Counted from the first letter of the stretch, positions 10,323 to 19,417 are shown. The stretch: DNA of 43,265 bases from an uncultured Bacteroidales bacterium (GCA_937916355.1 CALFTM010000106.1:1-43265), one strand, 5' to 3'. Numbers and translations are program-made. The notes: generated by a model from the sequence alone, not told the origin.

Positions 10323-10607
10323 TTACTCCTCCATCTTGTATATTTCATCAAGTAACTTTGTGATTTCTAAAGCTTCTTTCAACTCTTTTTCAGAAGGAAT
10401 TTCTGGTCTGTCCAGATCATTAATTTTTTTAGATGTTATTATCGAAGAATTGAAAAGCTTCGATTTTTTCACGAAGTTTCTGATGACCTTTTTTATAGGT
10501 TTTCTATAAAGCCAGCAACAGACCAAAACTACAATAATAACAAAAAAAACAATGATGAGGAAATTGTCAGTATTAAGATTCTCAGTTTCATGATTCTTTA
10601 ATGCCAT
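10323..10607 (-). CDS. Small single-span membrane protein of dynamin cluster 1
   Basis: This 94-residue protein has one strong membrane span at about residues 16-35, followed at once by a very basic stretch (YRKPIKKVIRNFVKKSK) and an acidic helical tail. The positive charge after the span suggests an N-out, C-in orientation with the tail in the cytosol. It overlaps the preceding 111-residue gene by 20 bases, so the two are translationally linked, and it is the last gene of the cluster. Neither large GTPase upstream has an obvious membrane span, so this protein could be their membrane anchor; that is inference. No family recognised. Confidence 0.75.
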   Translation of the reverse strand: MALKNHETENLNTDNFLIIVFFVIIVVLVCCWLYRKPIKKVIRNFVKKSKLFNSSIITSKKINDLDRPEIPSEKELKEALEITKLLDEIYKMEE

Positions 10608-10923
10608 GATCTTTGTACTTTTGGTTAATTAGATGTTGATTTTTAAATATTAATTTTATGGCAGCAGGAATCGTAGAAGAAATGTCGATTTCAATTTGAT
10701 TGTTTGAAACCTTTTTTGCTAATAGTTCAATGTTGCCGGATGCTGTTCCTTGATGAAGACGGTCTTCTAATGCTTTCCCCAGTTCGGAGTTAACTTCGTC
10801 AATCGTCATTGTTTCAAGGGATTTGTCGTTGTGTGGGAACAGAATCCCGTCCAACTTTTTCAGAAGTTCGGGATTTTTGTACTTCACTCGTTCAAACTGC
10901 AAATTGCTGATGAAACTGCTCAT
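10588..10923 (-). CDS. Small hypothetical protein of dynamin cluster 1
   Basis: This 111-residue soluble protein has no recognisable family. It has a mixed helical N-terminal half (about 1-65, with ELLKKLDGILFPHND) and a beta-like middle (about 68-95, with NNQIEIDISSTIPAAIKLIF). Its start is 3 bases downstream of the 899-residue GTPase stop, and its end overlaps the start of the membrane protein by 20 bases. This packing indicates co-expression as a fixed set, which fits an accessory subunit of the GTPases. Confidence 0.72.
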   Translation of the reverse strand: MSSFISNLQFERVKYKNPELLKKLDGILFPHNDKSLETMTIDEVNSELGKALEDRLHQGTASGNIELLAKKVSNNQIEIDISSTIPAAIKLIFKNQHLINQKYKDHGIKES

Positions 10924-10926
10924 TGT

Positions 10927-13626
10927 TTATTCGGTTTTAGTTATTTCTGACCATGAAACTTGAAATGGTTCCACGCAAGACCTGATTTCTACCAAGTTTT
11001 TTTTCTGTTCTTCGAGTCGTTTAATATTCTCTGACAAAGCCTGTGTGTTATCAATTGCATTACTGGCACGGGTCGCGTTTTCGTTGCCATTTTTACTTGA
11101 GACTTCCATTTGCTCGATTATCTCGTCAACGACTTTTTCAACCAAGGCTGTCAAAGTGTCTTTGGTTGAGACAATTTGATTTTTCAACGAATCACCAACC
11201 GTTTTAGATAAAATCGGCTTGAAATATTCGTCGTAAACTTCCATGTTTTTGTCAAGACTGATACAAACTTTGTTTACGTTAGTGAAGTATTTGCTGAGGA
11301 AATTTCTGAACCCAATGAAATCTCCACGGTCGCCTAACGTCGAAGTTGTGAATGATTTAGACAATGCTTTCCACAATTCATTGTAATCAACGCCATTGAT
11401 GTCAAGCGGTTTCGGAGTGGCTTCGCCTGAATACTTGAACTCGAAGTCAATCGTGGTTGATTGAATGTCAAATTCAATATTGCAGTCGGATTTCAACGAC
11501 GTTTTCAACTTGTCGATTGCGGAGTCAAGTTTCTGTTGCCTTTCGTTGACAATTTTAACCAAATCACTCTGAATGAGTTTGGTTTCATTTTTCAATTCGT
11601 CTGTGCAACCTTCAATCTGTTGTTTGATATTGTCTATCAATATTTTGTTGAAGTTAGACTTGATGGTGTTGTAGAAAATCTCGTGGATTTTATTCTCGTG
11701 AAGTGCCTTTTTATCTTCGCGATAATCAGTTGAGGCTTCGAAGGCTTTTTCCAACTGCTTGCGGTATTCCTTTTTGAAAGTGTTGCCAATTGCTTCGTTT
11801 ATGCACTTCTGTTCGCTGATTTCGGAATCAATGAAAGTTTCGCGGACAAAACCCGAAAGGTTTTTCAAATTAGCGTTCTTTTCTAAGAAACGGTTGCGGA
11901 GAGCAATGCTATCCAACTTCTTCAACTTCGCTTTCTCAACTATGTCGGGATAGTTATCGTCGTAGATGGTCTTGACTTCGTTATGGAATGTCTCCAAGAT
12001 TTTCTTCGCCTTTTCGTGTTTCTCCTTGTTTTCTGCAAGTTGGTTCTCCAAGTCAGCAAACTTGAACAAGTTCCAAATGCTGATAATTTCAGAATCAATG
12101 CTGTAAATCAGATTGTTGAGACGCTCGGCGCGGGCCTTGTTCTGTGTGATGTAGTTGACGTAGTTGAGCAAGTCAGGCATTCCGCTGTACAGCTTTACTT
12201 GTTGCAAATTGGTTACTTTGACATTGAAAGTTCTCTTGAACCTGTTAGACTGTTCCTGAATAAACATCAATTTATCTGTTTCGTCTTGCGAAAGGTTGAG
12301 ATTATTGAGCCTTGAGTCCAATTCGAGATACAAGTCTTCAACAGATATGTTCTGCATATCTTCGCAACCTGTGATTTTGGGAATTTCCAAAACATTGAAA
12401 TAGGTCAATGCGGATGTCCCGAAGATAATAGAATCCTTAAATTCGGGCGCAATTGCGATGAGTTTTTCGCGGATAAAATCAATTACCCTCACCATACATT
12501 TGTCTCCCTCACTTGTAAAACGTTGGTCTGTTTTGTTGATATCGAAGATGAGCGAATAGAATTTCTTTTTCTTTGCAAAAATCTCGCGTATGTCCTTCAA
12601 ATACTTTGTTTCACTGTCGGTCAGGTATTTGGTGTAGTCTATAGGGAAAATCAAAACGTCCGATTCCTTGATTGCATTGTCGGCAGCGGTGTGGTGGGCT
12701 GATCCCGCCAAATCGGGACCGGGAGTGTCGTAGATTGTCAGCGACGAAAGATTTTCTGTTGTTGGGATATAACCGATTTCCATATCTTCGATGGCGAATT
12801 TGTCTTTTTCGTTAAATTCAGCATTCTTGAAAATCGGTTTGATGTACTCTTTTACATTTTCTGGCGTTTCGAAAAACTTGGTTTCGCCCTTGTATTTCAG
12901 ATAGTATTTGTCCGATTTTTTGTAAACGCAGTTGTTGGGCGTTGCGAGTTCAAGACTTGTAGGGGCTAACTCACATTCCAACATAGAATTTACGATAACA
13001 CTTTTGCCACTTTTTTTAGAGGCGGCAACCGCAACTTTCAACTCTGTTTCACGGCTTTCTGCAATGTAGCCTTGAATCTTTTTTAAGGAAGTCAAGACTT
13101 GATCTTTCAGTTTTTCATTATTCGGGAAACTCTTGGCTGCGATTTCGTCGTAAATTTTTTTTGATAGCGAATCGTAAAGATTTACATTTTCTTCGTAACG
13201 CTTTATTATGACCAAATCTTTTGCTTCCTTTTCTGTTACTACTTGTATTTTGCCAAGAGGAATGCCCAAGTACACAAGTTGTTGCACGATTGCGCTGAGT
13301 TGTGTGCGAACAGCATCTTTGCGACTTTCGTCAAAGTCTCCTTTGACAACAATCGTAGAATCAACCTCCAGATTGATGTCTTGGAGTAAGTCGCTGAACT
13401 TCGTGTAATTCTTCCCCTGATAATCAACATCAATGGGCTTGATTTCTTTGCAAATCTTTATCGTATAAAATAGCTTGTTCTGTTTCAAATCAAGTTTGTC
13501 GATATACTCGCAAAGTTTTATCGTTGGATTATCGAGTAAAAAAACAGCCTCGGCATCTTCAATGTTGTTGTAGAGGGTGTTTTTGTCCTGTTGGATGCTG
13601 TCGCCCTTTAGAATATGTGTTTTCAT
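10927..13626 (-). CDS. Large dynamin-like GTPase, 899 residues
   Basis: Residues 1-150 form an N-terminal extension of unknown type. The GTPase domain follows: P-loop ASKKSGKS at 202-209 (alanine in place of the usual first glycine, which the Walker A pattern tolerates), a possible G2 threonine in ELATPNN, G3 DTPG at 300-303 and G4 NKTD at 364-367. The remaining 500 residues are charged and helical with coiled-coil character, ending in a predicted coil near residues 850-885. This layout is that of bacterial dynamin-like proteins, which bind and reshape membranes. No membrane span is seen. It starts 3 bases after the 866-residue GTPase, so the two probably act as a pair, as paired bacterial dynamins are known to do. 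Confidence 0.85.
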   Translation of the reverse strand: MKTHILKGDSIQQDKNTLYNNIEDAEAVFLLDNPTIKLCEYIDKLDLKQNKLFYTIKICKEIKPIDVDYQGKNYTKFSDLLQDINLEVDSTIVVKGDFDESRKDAVRTQLSAIVQQLVYLGIPLGKIQVVTEKEAKDLVIIKRYEENVNLYDSLSKKIYDEIAAKSFPNNEKLKDQVLTSLKKIQGYIAESRETELKVAVAASKKSGKSVIVNSMLECELAPTSLELATPNNCVYKKSDKYYLKYKGETKFFETPENVKEYIKPIFKNAEFNEKDKFAIEDMEIGYIPTTENLSSLTIYDTPGPDLAGSAHHTAADNAIKESDVLIFPIDYTKYLTDSETKYLKDIREIFAKKKKFYSLIFDINKTDQRFTSEGDKCMVRVIDFIREKLIAIAPEFKDSIIFGTSALTYFNVLEIPKITGCEDMQNISVEDLYLELDSRLNNLNLSQDETDKLMFIQEQSNRFKRTFNVKVTNLQQVKLYSGMPDLLNYVNYITQNKARAERLNNLIYSIDSEIISIWNLFKFADLENQLAENKEKHEKAKKILETFHNEVKTIYDDNYPDIVEKAKLKKLDSIALRNRFLEKNANLKNLSGFVRETFIDSEISEQKCINEAIGNTFKKEYRKQLEKAFEASTDYREDKKALHENKIHEIFYNTIKSNFNKILIDNIKQQIEGCTDELKNETKLIQSDLVKIVNERQQKLDSAIDKLKTSLKSDCNIEFDIQSTTIDFEFKYSGEATPKPLDINGVDYNELWKALSKSFTTSTLGDRGDFIGFRNFLSKYFTNVNKVCISLDKNMEVYDEYFKPILSKTVGDSLKNQIVSTKDTLTALVEKVVDEIIEQMEVSSKNGNENATRASNAIDNTQALSENIKRLEEQKKNLVEIRSCVEPFQVSWSEITKTE

Positions 13627-13629
13627 TGG

Positions 13630-16230
13630 CTATTCCTCCCACTTGTTTGATTTGATGTTAGACAATATTTCTTTGATTATTCCCACGGCTTCGGAAATGC
13701 GTTTCAAATCCTCCTCTTTGCGAGTGATGTCTTTGAGTTGTTCGTGTGCAATCTTATCGAAATTGAGTTTGATGAATTTTTTGAACTGACTTTCTTTGTT
13801 CGTTTTTTCAATATCTTGTTTGATGTTTTGGATAAAGTCGTTTTCCAAAGTGTTAAACGGGGTTTCCAAACTTATTGCCTTAACAACAACGTGTATCAGC
13901 ACATAATTCAGAATTTTTATGTCGTCGTTGAGAATGTCTTGAATGGCCTCCAAACTGTCGATTTTGTGTCGTTTGTAGAACGATTCAAAATCATCATCAT
14001 CTCTTTTGGATAACTCGTATTTTAAGTTATTTTGTAGCGTTGTGAGTTTTTCTTCGTTTGTAGTTGTGTCATCGCACATAGAACCGAGACATTTGTCCAC
14101 CAATTCCACCACGACTGAAATATCTCCAAATGGAATAAACTGCTCGATAAGCGGTTTAACGAGATTGTTGGGGACTTTGACTTTATATTTTTCAATAGTT
14201 TCGAAAACCGACTTCCAATTTAAATCCTTGATGTATCTGTCCTCATGTTTCAGGATTAGCGAAAATAATGGTTGTGAATTGATAGGGCGATCGACATCCT
14301 TGCCATCGTCAACACTTGCGAGCATATAGAAATTGTCTTGCAGCAAATCGAAATATTGTGTTTTGCGCTCCAATTCAAACGGGCGTTTGATGAGAAGTTC
14401 GATGATGTTGATAGAAAAACGGTCAATAAGGCTTTTGTAGTAGCCGTTGTACTCAATGTTTTTCTTTATGTCTTTCAGGTACTTGTCTAAGTTTTCGATG
14501 ATTTCTTTGTAGAATGGGTTGCTTTCGTCGATATCCAGTCCTTTAGTGAGTATTTCTTTTATTTGTTTGTCATATTTGTCGTGTTCTGCTATTGCTAAGT
14601 CAAGCACTAACTTGTTGAAATCATTTCTGATGGATTCAATCCTTTTGGAGCGCAAAGCTACGTCAATGTCCTTGAAGTTATCACCTCCTTGGTCAACGCT
14701 ACAATCAATCGCAGTGCGCTTGAGCTCGTCGTCAGTAACTTCGTATTTAGTTATTTTGAAGTCTTTGAAGTTTTCGATTTTGGAATTGTCGCCATCATCA
14801 CCGCTCTGCCATTTGCCCAATTTTTCCGTCAATGCCTTTGACAAGGGTTTCTTTGACAAATCTTCTTTTATTTCCGTCCACAAATCGTTTAGTTTTTGGA
14901 TGATATAAGTTTTTTGGTCTAACAAATCTTGCTGAATATCCCACCTTTCTTCTGTCGACACATTGCGGTTTTCAATGTCCTTGTTGTTTTCCAATATGTC
15001 GGAAAACAATTTTTCGATTTCGGTTTGTATTCTGTTGATGCGGTTTTTGAGAATGGGGAATCGTTCATTTTTGTTGTATTCGGCGAGTTTGTCTTTGATT
15101 TCTTTAATACCGTCATTATAGCCTGCCTCTTTCAATTTATCGCAAATGCCATTATTGGCAACTTTGCCGAGTCTTTCAAGACAGCCTTGTGCCGAGCCTA
15201 CTACTATGCGCTCTTTATTTGTAAACTTACAAAATTCTTCCAAACCGCGGAATAGGGTGTTGATATTCTCTTCTATTTTTTCCTTTACAGAAATTTCTAC
15301 TTTTGTTCCGTCGACAGTACGTATCTCCTTATTGATATAGTCAGCTTTGTTGGCAAATGGAAAGAGTTTTTCTGCCAATGTTGTTCCGTCATCGTCTGTT
15401 TCTTGTATGTATTCTTTAAACAGACTGCCGTCGGTTCCTTTGATGCTTGGCTCGTTGGCTCTTGCCACAAACAAAACTGCATCAGCCTCTTTCATAAACT
15501 TTTTGGTCTGTTCTTTCATAAAAGCGGTTGGAGAGTCGAATCCTGGCACGTCGTATAATATGGCATTTTTCATACCTTCGAGTTTGCTTGTTTGAATTAC
15601 AATCTGCTTTGCCGCAAAAGAAGCTTTTGGCGAAACAATGAAATCTTTAAATTCTTGATTGTCAAGGTTATCATACTCTTTTTTGTTTTTACCAAGCCAA
15701 TAAGTAATCGAATCTTTGTATTTCAAAATATTTTCAATGTCCTTGTTTAGAGTGGTTTCATATTGCTTGTTGCCTTCCTGTTCGTAGAGCTGCTGGTATT
15801 TGTCAAGCGACAGACTGTCAAAACTTATAGTTTGGTTGTTTTTTATGCCGACCATTTTCAGTTTGTCTGTAAAATCAGCGAAAAATTCATTAGGCTGCAA
15901 AAAATACACTTCTGCATGGTCTTTTTCGCCATACTGAATTGATGACGATGTATATGTACACCGACTGTCTGCAACAGGCAAAGTGTCGTTTTCTATGATG
16001 GCATTAGCGAAAGTACTTTTGCCTGATTTCTCCAAACCTATAATAGCGATTTCAAACTCTCCGTTGTCGATTTTGCGCTTGCATTTCACCGCCTTGTTTC
16101 GTATTTTTTTCAGTTCTTCAATTCTCGATTGTGTGATAATCGTAGACGGAAGGGCTATTAATTCGTCTATGCCCTTGATTTGAGATTCCAACTTCTTGGA
16201 GTACTCATTTCTTTCTTCTGTTTCTGACAT
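13630..16230 (-). CDS. Dynamin-like GTPase, 866 residues, first gene of cluster 1
   Basis: A short helical lead is followed by a clear Dynamin_N GTPase domain: P-loop GLEKSGKST at 65-73, a G2-type threonine in SRCTYTSSS, G3 DVPG at 227-230 and G4 NKAD at 294-297. The G1-to-G3 spacing is long because of an insertion rich in Lys, Tyr and Asn. The remaining 570 residues are helical and charged without a membrane span. An upstream in-frame GTG at 16252-16254 would add eight basic residues; ATG at 16230 is preferred by codon type. The sequence is unlike its 899-residue partner beyond the G motifs, so they are not a recent duplication. Membrane remodelling is known for the family; the role here is unknown. 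Confidence 0.85.
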   Translation of the reverse strand: MSETEERNEYSKKLESQIKGIDELIALPSTIITQSRIEELKKIRNKAVKCKRKIDNGEFEIAIIGLEKSGKSTFANAIIENDTLPVADSRCTYTSSSIQYGEKDHAEVYFLQPNEFFADFTDKLKMVGIKNNQTISFDSLSLDKYQQLYEQEGNKQYETTLNKDIENILKYKDSITYWLGKNKKEYDNLDNQEFKDFIVSPKASFAAKQIVIQTSKLEGMKNAILYDVPGFDSPTAFMKEQTKKFMKEADAVLFVARANEPSIKGTDGSLFKEYIQETDDDGTTLAEKLFPFANKADYINKEIRTVDGTKVEISVKEKIEENINTLFRGLEEFCKFTNKERIVVGSAQGCLERLGKVANNGICDKLKEAGYNDGIKEIKDKLAEYNKNERFPILKNRINRIQTEIEKLFSDILENNKDIENRNVSTEERWDIQQDLLDQKTYIIQKLNDLWTEIKEDLSKKPLSKALTEKLGKWQSGDDGDNSKIENFKDFKITKYEVTDDELKRTAIDCSVDQGGDNFKDIDVALRSKRIESIRNDFNKLVLDLAIAEHDKYDKQIKEILTKGLDIDESNPFYKEIIENLDKYLKDIKKNIEYNGYYKSLIDRFSINIIELLIKRPFELERKTQYFDLLQDNFYMLASVDDGKDVDRPINSQPLFSLILKHEDRYIKDLNWKSVFETIEKYKVKVPNNLVKPLIEQFIPFGDISVVVELVDKCLGSMCDDTTTNEEKLTTLQNNLKYELSKRDDDDFESFYKRHKIDSLEAIQDILNDDIKILNYVLIHVVVKAISLETPFNTLENDFIQNIKQDIEKTNKESQFKKFIKLNFDKIAHEQLKDITRKEEDLKRISEAVGIIKEILSNIKSNKWEE

Positions 16231-16269
16231 TTTACGTGCATTTTTACGCGCCACTAACTTATCGGAAAA

Positions 16270-16430
16270 AACAGGTTACTTCAAATACCTTTAGTTTTAC
16301 CAGCGGACATAAAAAGTGCGTGGACACTCCTTATGTACTCTGAGGTATTTGGCGTAACCTGTTCAATCTATAAGTTCTTAATCGCGTCCACGCAAAGCAC
16401 GGACGTTCGCGAACTTATTCTAGATTGAAC
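16270..16430 (-). ncRNA. Two adjoining hairpins with complementary loops in the cluster 1 leader
   Basis: Hairpin A: AACAGGTTAC (16270-16279) and AAATACCT (16283-16290) pair with AGGTATTT (16343-16350) and GTAACCTGTT (16354-16363). Inside it are ACATAA/TTATGT and AGTG/CACT. Hairpin B: GTTCAATCTA (16361-16370) and TAAGTTC (16371-16377) pair with GAACTTA (16411-16417) and TAGATTGAAC (16421-16430); inside is CGTCC/GGACG. The apical sequence TGCGTGGAC (16317-16325) of A is exactly complementary to GTCCACGCA (16386-16394) of B, so a kissing interaction is possible. The hairpins share bases 16361-16363. The block begins 40 bases upstream of the ATG of the first GTPase gene. A leader regulator, independent small RNA or folded DNA site are all possible. 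Confidence 0.5.
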
Positions 16431-16573
16431 ATCTTACAAATCGCCAAATTTTCAGAGTTCCGAATAAATAGCAAACGCTTGTGGTTTTACAATATGTTAA
16501 TTATTTATTTCGCATAACGGAAATTCCCTCTGCTTTTATTCCATTTTTAAGTTTTTTTAGTTTTACTTGCCTA

Positions 16574-16605
16574 CAAATGTATGAAATAAAAACTTAATTA
16601 TACAA
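16574..16605 (-). promoter_or_regulatory. Candidate promoter of dynamin cluster 1
   Basis: On the minus strand TTG (16603-16605) is separated by 21 bases from TACATTTG (16574-16581), an exact -7 match with slightly long spacing. Transcription from here would give a leader of over 300 bases that contains the paired hairpins at 16270-16430. The rest of the 495-base gap 16255-16749 is AT-rich; I see no gene in it. Confidence 0.45.
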
Positions 16606-16749
16606 TATTATGAGCTGAAAATTTTATATATGTTCTCTTGCCAATAATTTGGTGTTGCCATCTTCCTATATCCGGAATTTTAACATTCCTTGAATTAAGA
16701 AAGAATAAATTCAATTCGAGAAGTATGGGCAGATATAGCAAACAGTTCC

Positions 16750-17355
16750 CTAAAAAGCACTCTCCTTAGCCTTCCGTTTGATAAGTTTGGCTGCTTCCAA
16801 TGTCTCGATTTTTCCGTCGATTTTCATCCTTTTGATTTCTACGCTTTTATAACCTTTTCTGCGGAGGTTCCTTTCTATCCATGGTTCAACGGGGTGAGGG
16901 TCTATCCACATCCCTTTTTTTGCTACTTGTGCCTCTTTCTCGAGTTTCGCCAACTCCTCATTACTATTGTAGAGTTTCAGATGCCATGCATAACCTGCTT
17001 TTAGCATTTCTCTTCCAGCCTCTCTCCCGTCGGGTAGGAGGGTCTCTCCGAGTATTCTTTCGTATTGGTCTTTTTCAATGTACTTGACAACCACATTTTT
17101 TTGAATGATGAGGGTACTCAAGTACTCTTTTGCTTTCTTGCTGAAGTCTTGTCCGCTTTCCGGCGCATCAATCCCCTGCATACGTACCTTCACCTGCTTG
17201 TTGCCTTCTACCAGTATAGTATAGGTGTCGCCATCATGTACATGTATGACGCGCCCCCTCAGCTCCTGCGGTTCTTGTTGTTGCGCACTGCAGATGCTGA
17301 AAATCCCGGATAAGAAAAATAGGATGTATTTGATGAGCGTTTTTTTTATTATCAT
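16750..17355 (-). CDS. Secreted thermonuclease-like (SNase) protein
   Basis: The 201-residue protein has a signal peptide ending near CSAQQ and a staphylococcal-nuclease domain. It shows the family pattern HDGDTYTI, the catalytic arginine and glutamate within VRMQGIDAPES, the second arginine in QYERILGE, and GWHLKLYN-type C-terminal strand (read here as YAWHLKLYN). It probably cleaves DNA or RNA in the periplasm or outside the cell with calcium. A basic C-terminal extension of about 60 residues follows the domain. An ATG 16 codons upstream (17403) was rejected because the signal peptide begins at the chosen codon. It is divergent from the sigma-54 activator gene, and a -7 box lies at 17401-17408. 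Confidence 0.88.
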   Translation of the reverse strand: MIIKKTLIKYILFFLSGIFSICSAQQQEPQELRGRVIHVHDGDTYTILVEGNKQVKVRMQGIDAPESGQDFSKKAKEYLSTLIIQKNVVVKYIEKDQYERILGETLLPDGREAGREMLKAGYAWHLKLYNSNEELAKLEKEAQVAKKGMWIDPHPVEPWIERNLRRKGYKSVEIKRMKIDGKIETLEAAKLIKRKAKESAF

Positions 17356-17400
17356 GCGAAAGACCTTTGGATGGTTGTTTTGTTGTTTACATAATTGTCG

Positions 17401-17408
17401 CAAATGTA
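17401..17408 (-). promoter_or_regulatory. -7 box for the nuclease gene
   Basis: The minus strand reads TACATTTG, an exact -7 match 46 bases upstream of the chosen start codon; a start at 17403 would lie inside it, which supports the shorter protein. No clear -33 box. Confidence 0.45.
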
Positions 17409-17465
17409 CAATATTATAAATTGTAAGATGAGTGATTCGCCCGAAAATAATTCAAAAATTTTCTT

Positions 17466-17473
17466 TACTTTTG
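17466..17473 (+). promoter_or_regulatory. -7 box for the activator-lptE-secG operon
   Basis: TACTTTTG followed by CG matches TAnnTTTG and lies 96 bases upstream of the ATG at 17569, in the intergenic region shared with the divergent nuclease gene. No clear TTG -33 box is present. Confidence 0.5.
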
Positions 17474-17568
17474 CGAATCGGAGTCTTTTGGGAAATGGTA
17501 GAGACGTGTAAGGAGCGTTGAATTTCCGGAGATTTAATGTTGATAAAGAAGATCTATATTGTAAACTT

Positions 17569-18879
17569 ATGATAGAGAGAGATTTATTGGGGGTGAAACA
17601 ACGATTTGGCATAATAGGTTCAGACCCTGTTTTAGAGCATGCCATAAATGTTGCCGTTCAGGTGGCAGGGACAGACTTGTCTGTTCTTGTGACGGGAGAG
17701 AGTGGTGTGGGAAAAGAGAAATTTCCTCAAATCATACATGAGTACAGTATGCGAAAACACTCTCCGTTTATTGCGGTGAATTGTGGCGCGATACCAGAAG
17801 GAACGATCGATTCCGAGCTTTTCGGTCATGAGAAAGGTTCTTTTACCGGGGCTATATCAGATAGGAAAGGCTATTTTGAGGTGGCGGATAAGGGAACTAT
17901 CTTCTTGGATGAGGTGGGCGAGTTGCCCTTGACCACGCAGGTCAGATTGCTGAGGGTTTTGGAGTCGGGTGAGTTTATAAAAGTCGGTTCTTCTAAGGTT
18001 CAAAAATGTGATGTGCGGGTGGTGGCTGCCACAAATTTGGATATGCAGAAGGCCATTTCGGAGGGTAAGTTTAGAGAAGACTTGTATTATCGTCTGAACT
18101 CTGTGCCGATTTCAGTGCCTCCGTTAAGGAATAGGGGAACGGACATCTATCTTCTCTTTCGGAAGTTTGCAGTAGATTTTTCGGAAAAGTACAGAATGCC
18201 GCCTATCTCTTTGACCAGCGAGGCGAAGGGTTTGCTGCTAAGTTATCCATGGCCGGGGAATGTTCGTCAGTTGAAGAATATTACAGAGCAGGTCTCCATC
18301 TTAGAGACTCAGCGTGAGATTACGAAAGAGACACTATTGGGTTATTTGCCCAATCTGCAGGAGAGGAGTTTGCCTGTCTTGTCTGGGGGAGCAACGAACG
18401 ATAAATCGTTTAGCAGCGAACGTGAAATTTTGTATCAGGTATTGTTCGATATGAAGAAAGATATGAATGACCTGAAACAGTTGGTGAATACCATCATGCA
18501 GAGTGGTGCGTTTGATCCCAGTAGGTTGTCAGCCTCAGAGTTACAGACGATGCAGTCGGCCTATGTCGGAGGTTTTGAGGAGGTTAAGTTCGGTCAGAAT
18601 CAGTATGGCGCAACCCCCTACAATCCGAATGCGACAGTTGCTCAGCCAGTTGTGCAAAAATACGATGCGACATCACAAGTCTCGTCGCCGATACATAAAA
18701 GGGATATTCAAGACACCGAAGAGTATGTTGAAGAAAATCTTTCTTTAGTGGAGGCAGAAAAGGAGATGATAAAAAAAGCGTTGGAACGCAATAACAATAA
18801 TAGGAAGAGAGCCTCTTCCGATTTGAATATCTCAGAACGTACGTTGTATAGGAAAATAAAAGAGTATGGATTGGATTAA
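17569..18879 (+). CDS. Sigma-54-interacting transcriptional activator
   Basis: The 436-residue protein is a bacterial enhancer-binding protein without an N-terminal receiver domain. Its AAA+ domain starts almost at the N-terminus. It carries Walker A GESGVGKE, the sigma-54 contact loop as GSFTGA (usual GAFTGA), Walker B GTIFLDEVGELP and the R-finger region around LRVLESGEF. A linker of about 100 residues rich in Gln and Ser follows, then a Fis-type helix-turn-helix near the end (NRKRASSDLNISERTLYRK). It should activate sigma-54 promoters by ATP hydrolysis. A TTG codon 17 codons upstream (17518) could also serve as start; ATG is preferred. Its end overlaps the lptE start by 14 bases, tying it to the outer-membrane assembly operon. 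Confidence 0.92.
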   Translation: MIERDLLGVKQRFGIIGSDPVLEHAINVAVQVAGTDLSVLVTGESGVGKEKFPQIIHEYSMRKHSPFIAVNCGAIPEGTIDSELFGHEKGSFTGAISDRKGYFEVADKGTIFLDEVGELPLTTQVRLLRVLESGEFIKVGSSKVQKCDVRVVAATNLDMQKAISEGKFREDLYYRLNSVPISVPPLRNRGTDIYLLFRKFAVDFSEKYRMPPISLTSEAKGLLLSYPWPGNVRQLKNITEQVSILETQREITKETLLGYLPNLQERSLPVLSGGATNDKSFSSEREILYQVLFDMKKDMNDLKQLVNTIMQSGAFDPSRLSASELQTMQSAYVGGFEEVKFGQNQYGATPYNPNATVAQPVVQKYDATSQVSSPIHKRDIQDTEEYVEENLSLVEAEKEMIKKALERNNNNRKRASSDLNISERTLYRKIKEYGLD

Positions 18880-19414
18880 AAAAATAGGTTCTTGTAGATT
18901 ATGTTGCTCATTGTCGTGGATGAGTGTGTGGGTGTTTCTCTTATTGGGATTCGCCTCTTGCCGTGTCTCATATAAGTTCAATGGTTCGTCAATCGACTAT
19001 ACCAAGATCAAGACTATTTCCATATCAGATTTTCCCAACAGAGCTCCATTGGTTTATGCAACATTGTCTTCAGATTTTTCAGAAGGACTGCGAGATGAGT
19101 TTTCTTCAAAAACGTCGTTGCAGATGGTTGAGACCGACGGGGATTTGCAGTTGTCGGGAGCGATTGTTGGCTATAATGTGATTTCTTCAGGTATCAACTC
19201 TTCAGGACAAGCTGCCGAGTCACGTTTGCAGATCGTCGTGAATGTAAAATTTGTCAATAAAGTAAACCCTTCAGAAAGTTTCGAACGCTCGTTTTCTGCA
19301 TACGAAGTCTTTTCTAATGATTATACAATAGACCAAGTTCAAGGAGAATTGAACGAGCAGCTGACGGATGATATTATAGATCAGATATTTAACGCTACGG
19401 TTGCAAATTGGTAG
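18866..19414 (+). CDS. lptE: LPS-assembly lipoprotein LptE family
   Basis: The 182-residue protein has a long signal region ending in a lipobox GFASC (Cys33 from the first ATG). The mature part begins with RVSYKFNG and contains VYATLSSDFSEGLRDEF followed by LQLSGAIVGYNV, the strand-helix-strand arrangement of the Bacteroidota LptE-like family. LptE plugs and assembles the LptD translocon that places LPS in the outer membrane. The first ATG overlaps the activator gene by 14 bases; a second ATG at 18920 would give a more typical signal peptide of 15 residues before the Cys and may be the true start. The next gene starts 3 bases after the stop. Confidence 0.82.
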   Translation: MDWIKKIGSCRLCCSLSWMSVWVFLLLGFASCRVSYKFNGSSIDYTKIKTISISDFPNRAPLVYATLSSDFSEGLRDEFSSKTSLQMVETDGDLQLSGAIVGYNVISSGINSSGQAAESRLQIVVNVKFVNKVNPSESFERSFSAYEVFSNDYTIDQVQGELNEQLTDDIIDQIFNATVANW

Positions 19415-19417
19415 AAG

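Noticed and set aside
10927..13626. Inactive P-loop in the 899-residue GTPase
   Set aside because: The first glycine of the P-loop is alanine, but the Walker A pattern allows alanine there, and Gly-Lys-Ser, DTPG and NKTD are intact.
16270..16430. Integron attC site or retron RNA
   Set aside because: The outer stem ends lack the attC core (RYYYAAC/GTTRRRY), no integrase or gene cassettes are present, and no reverse transcriptase is within the window.
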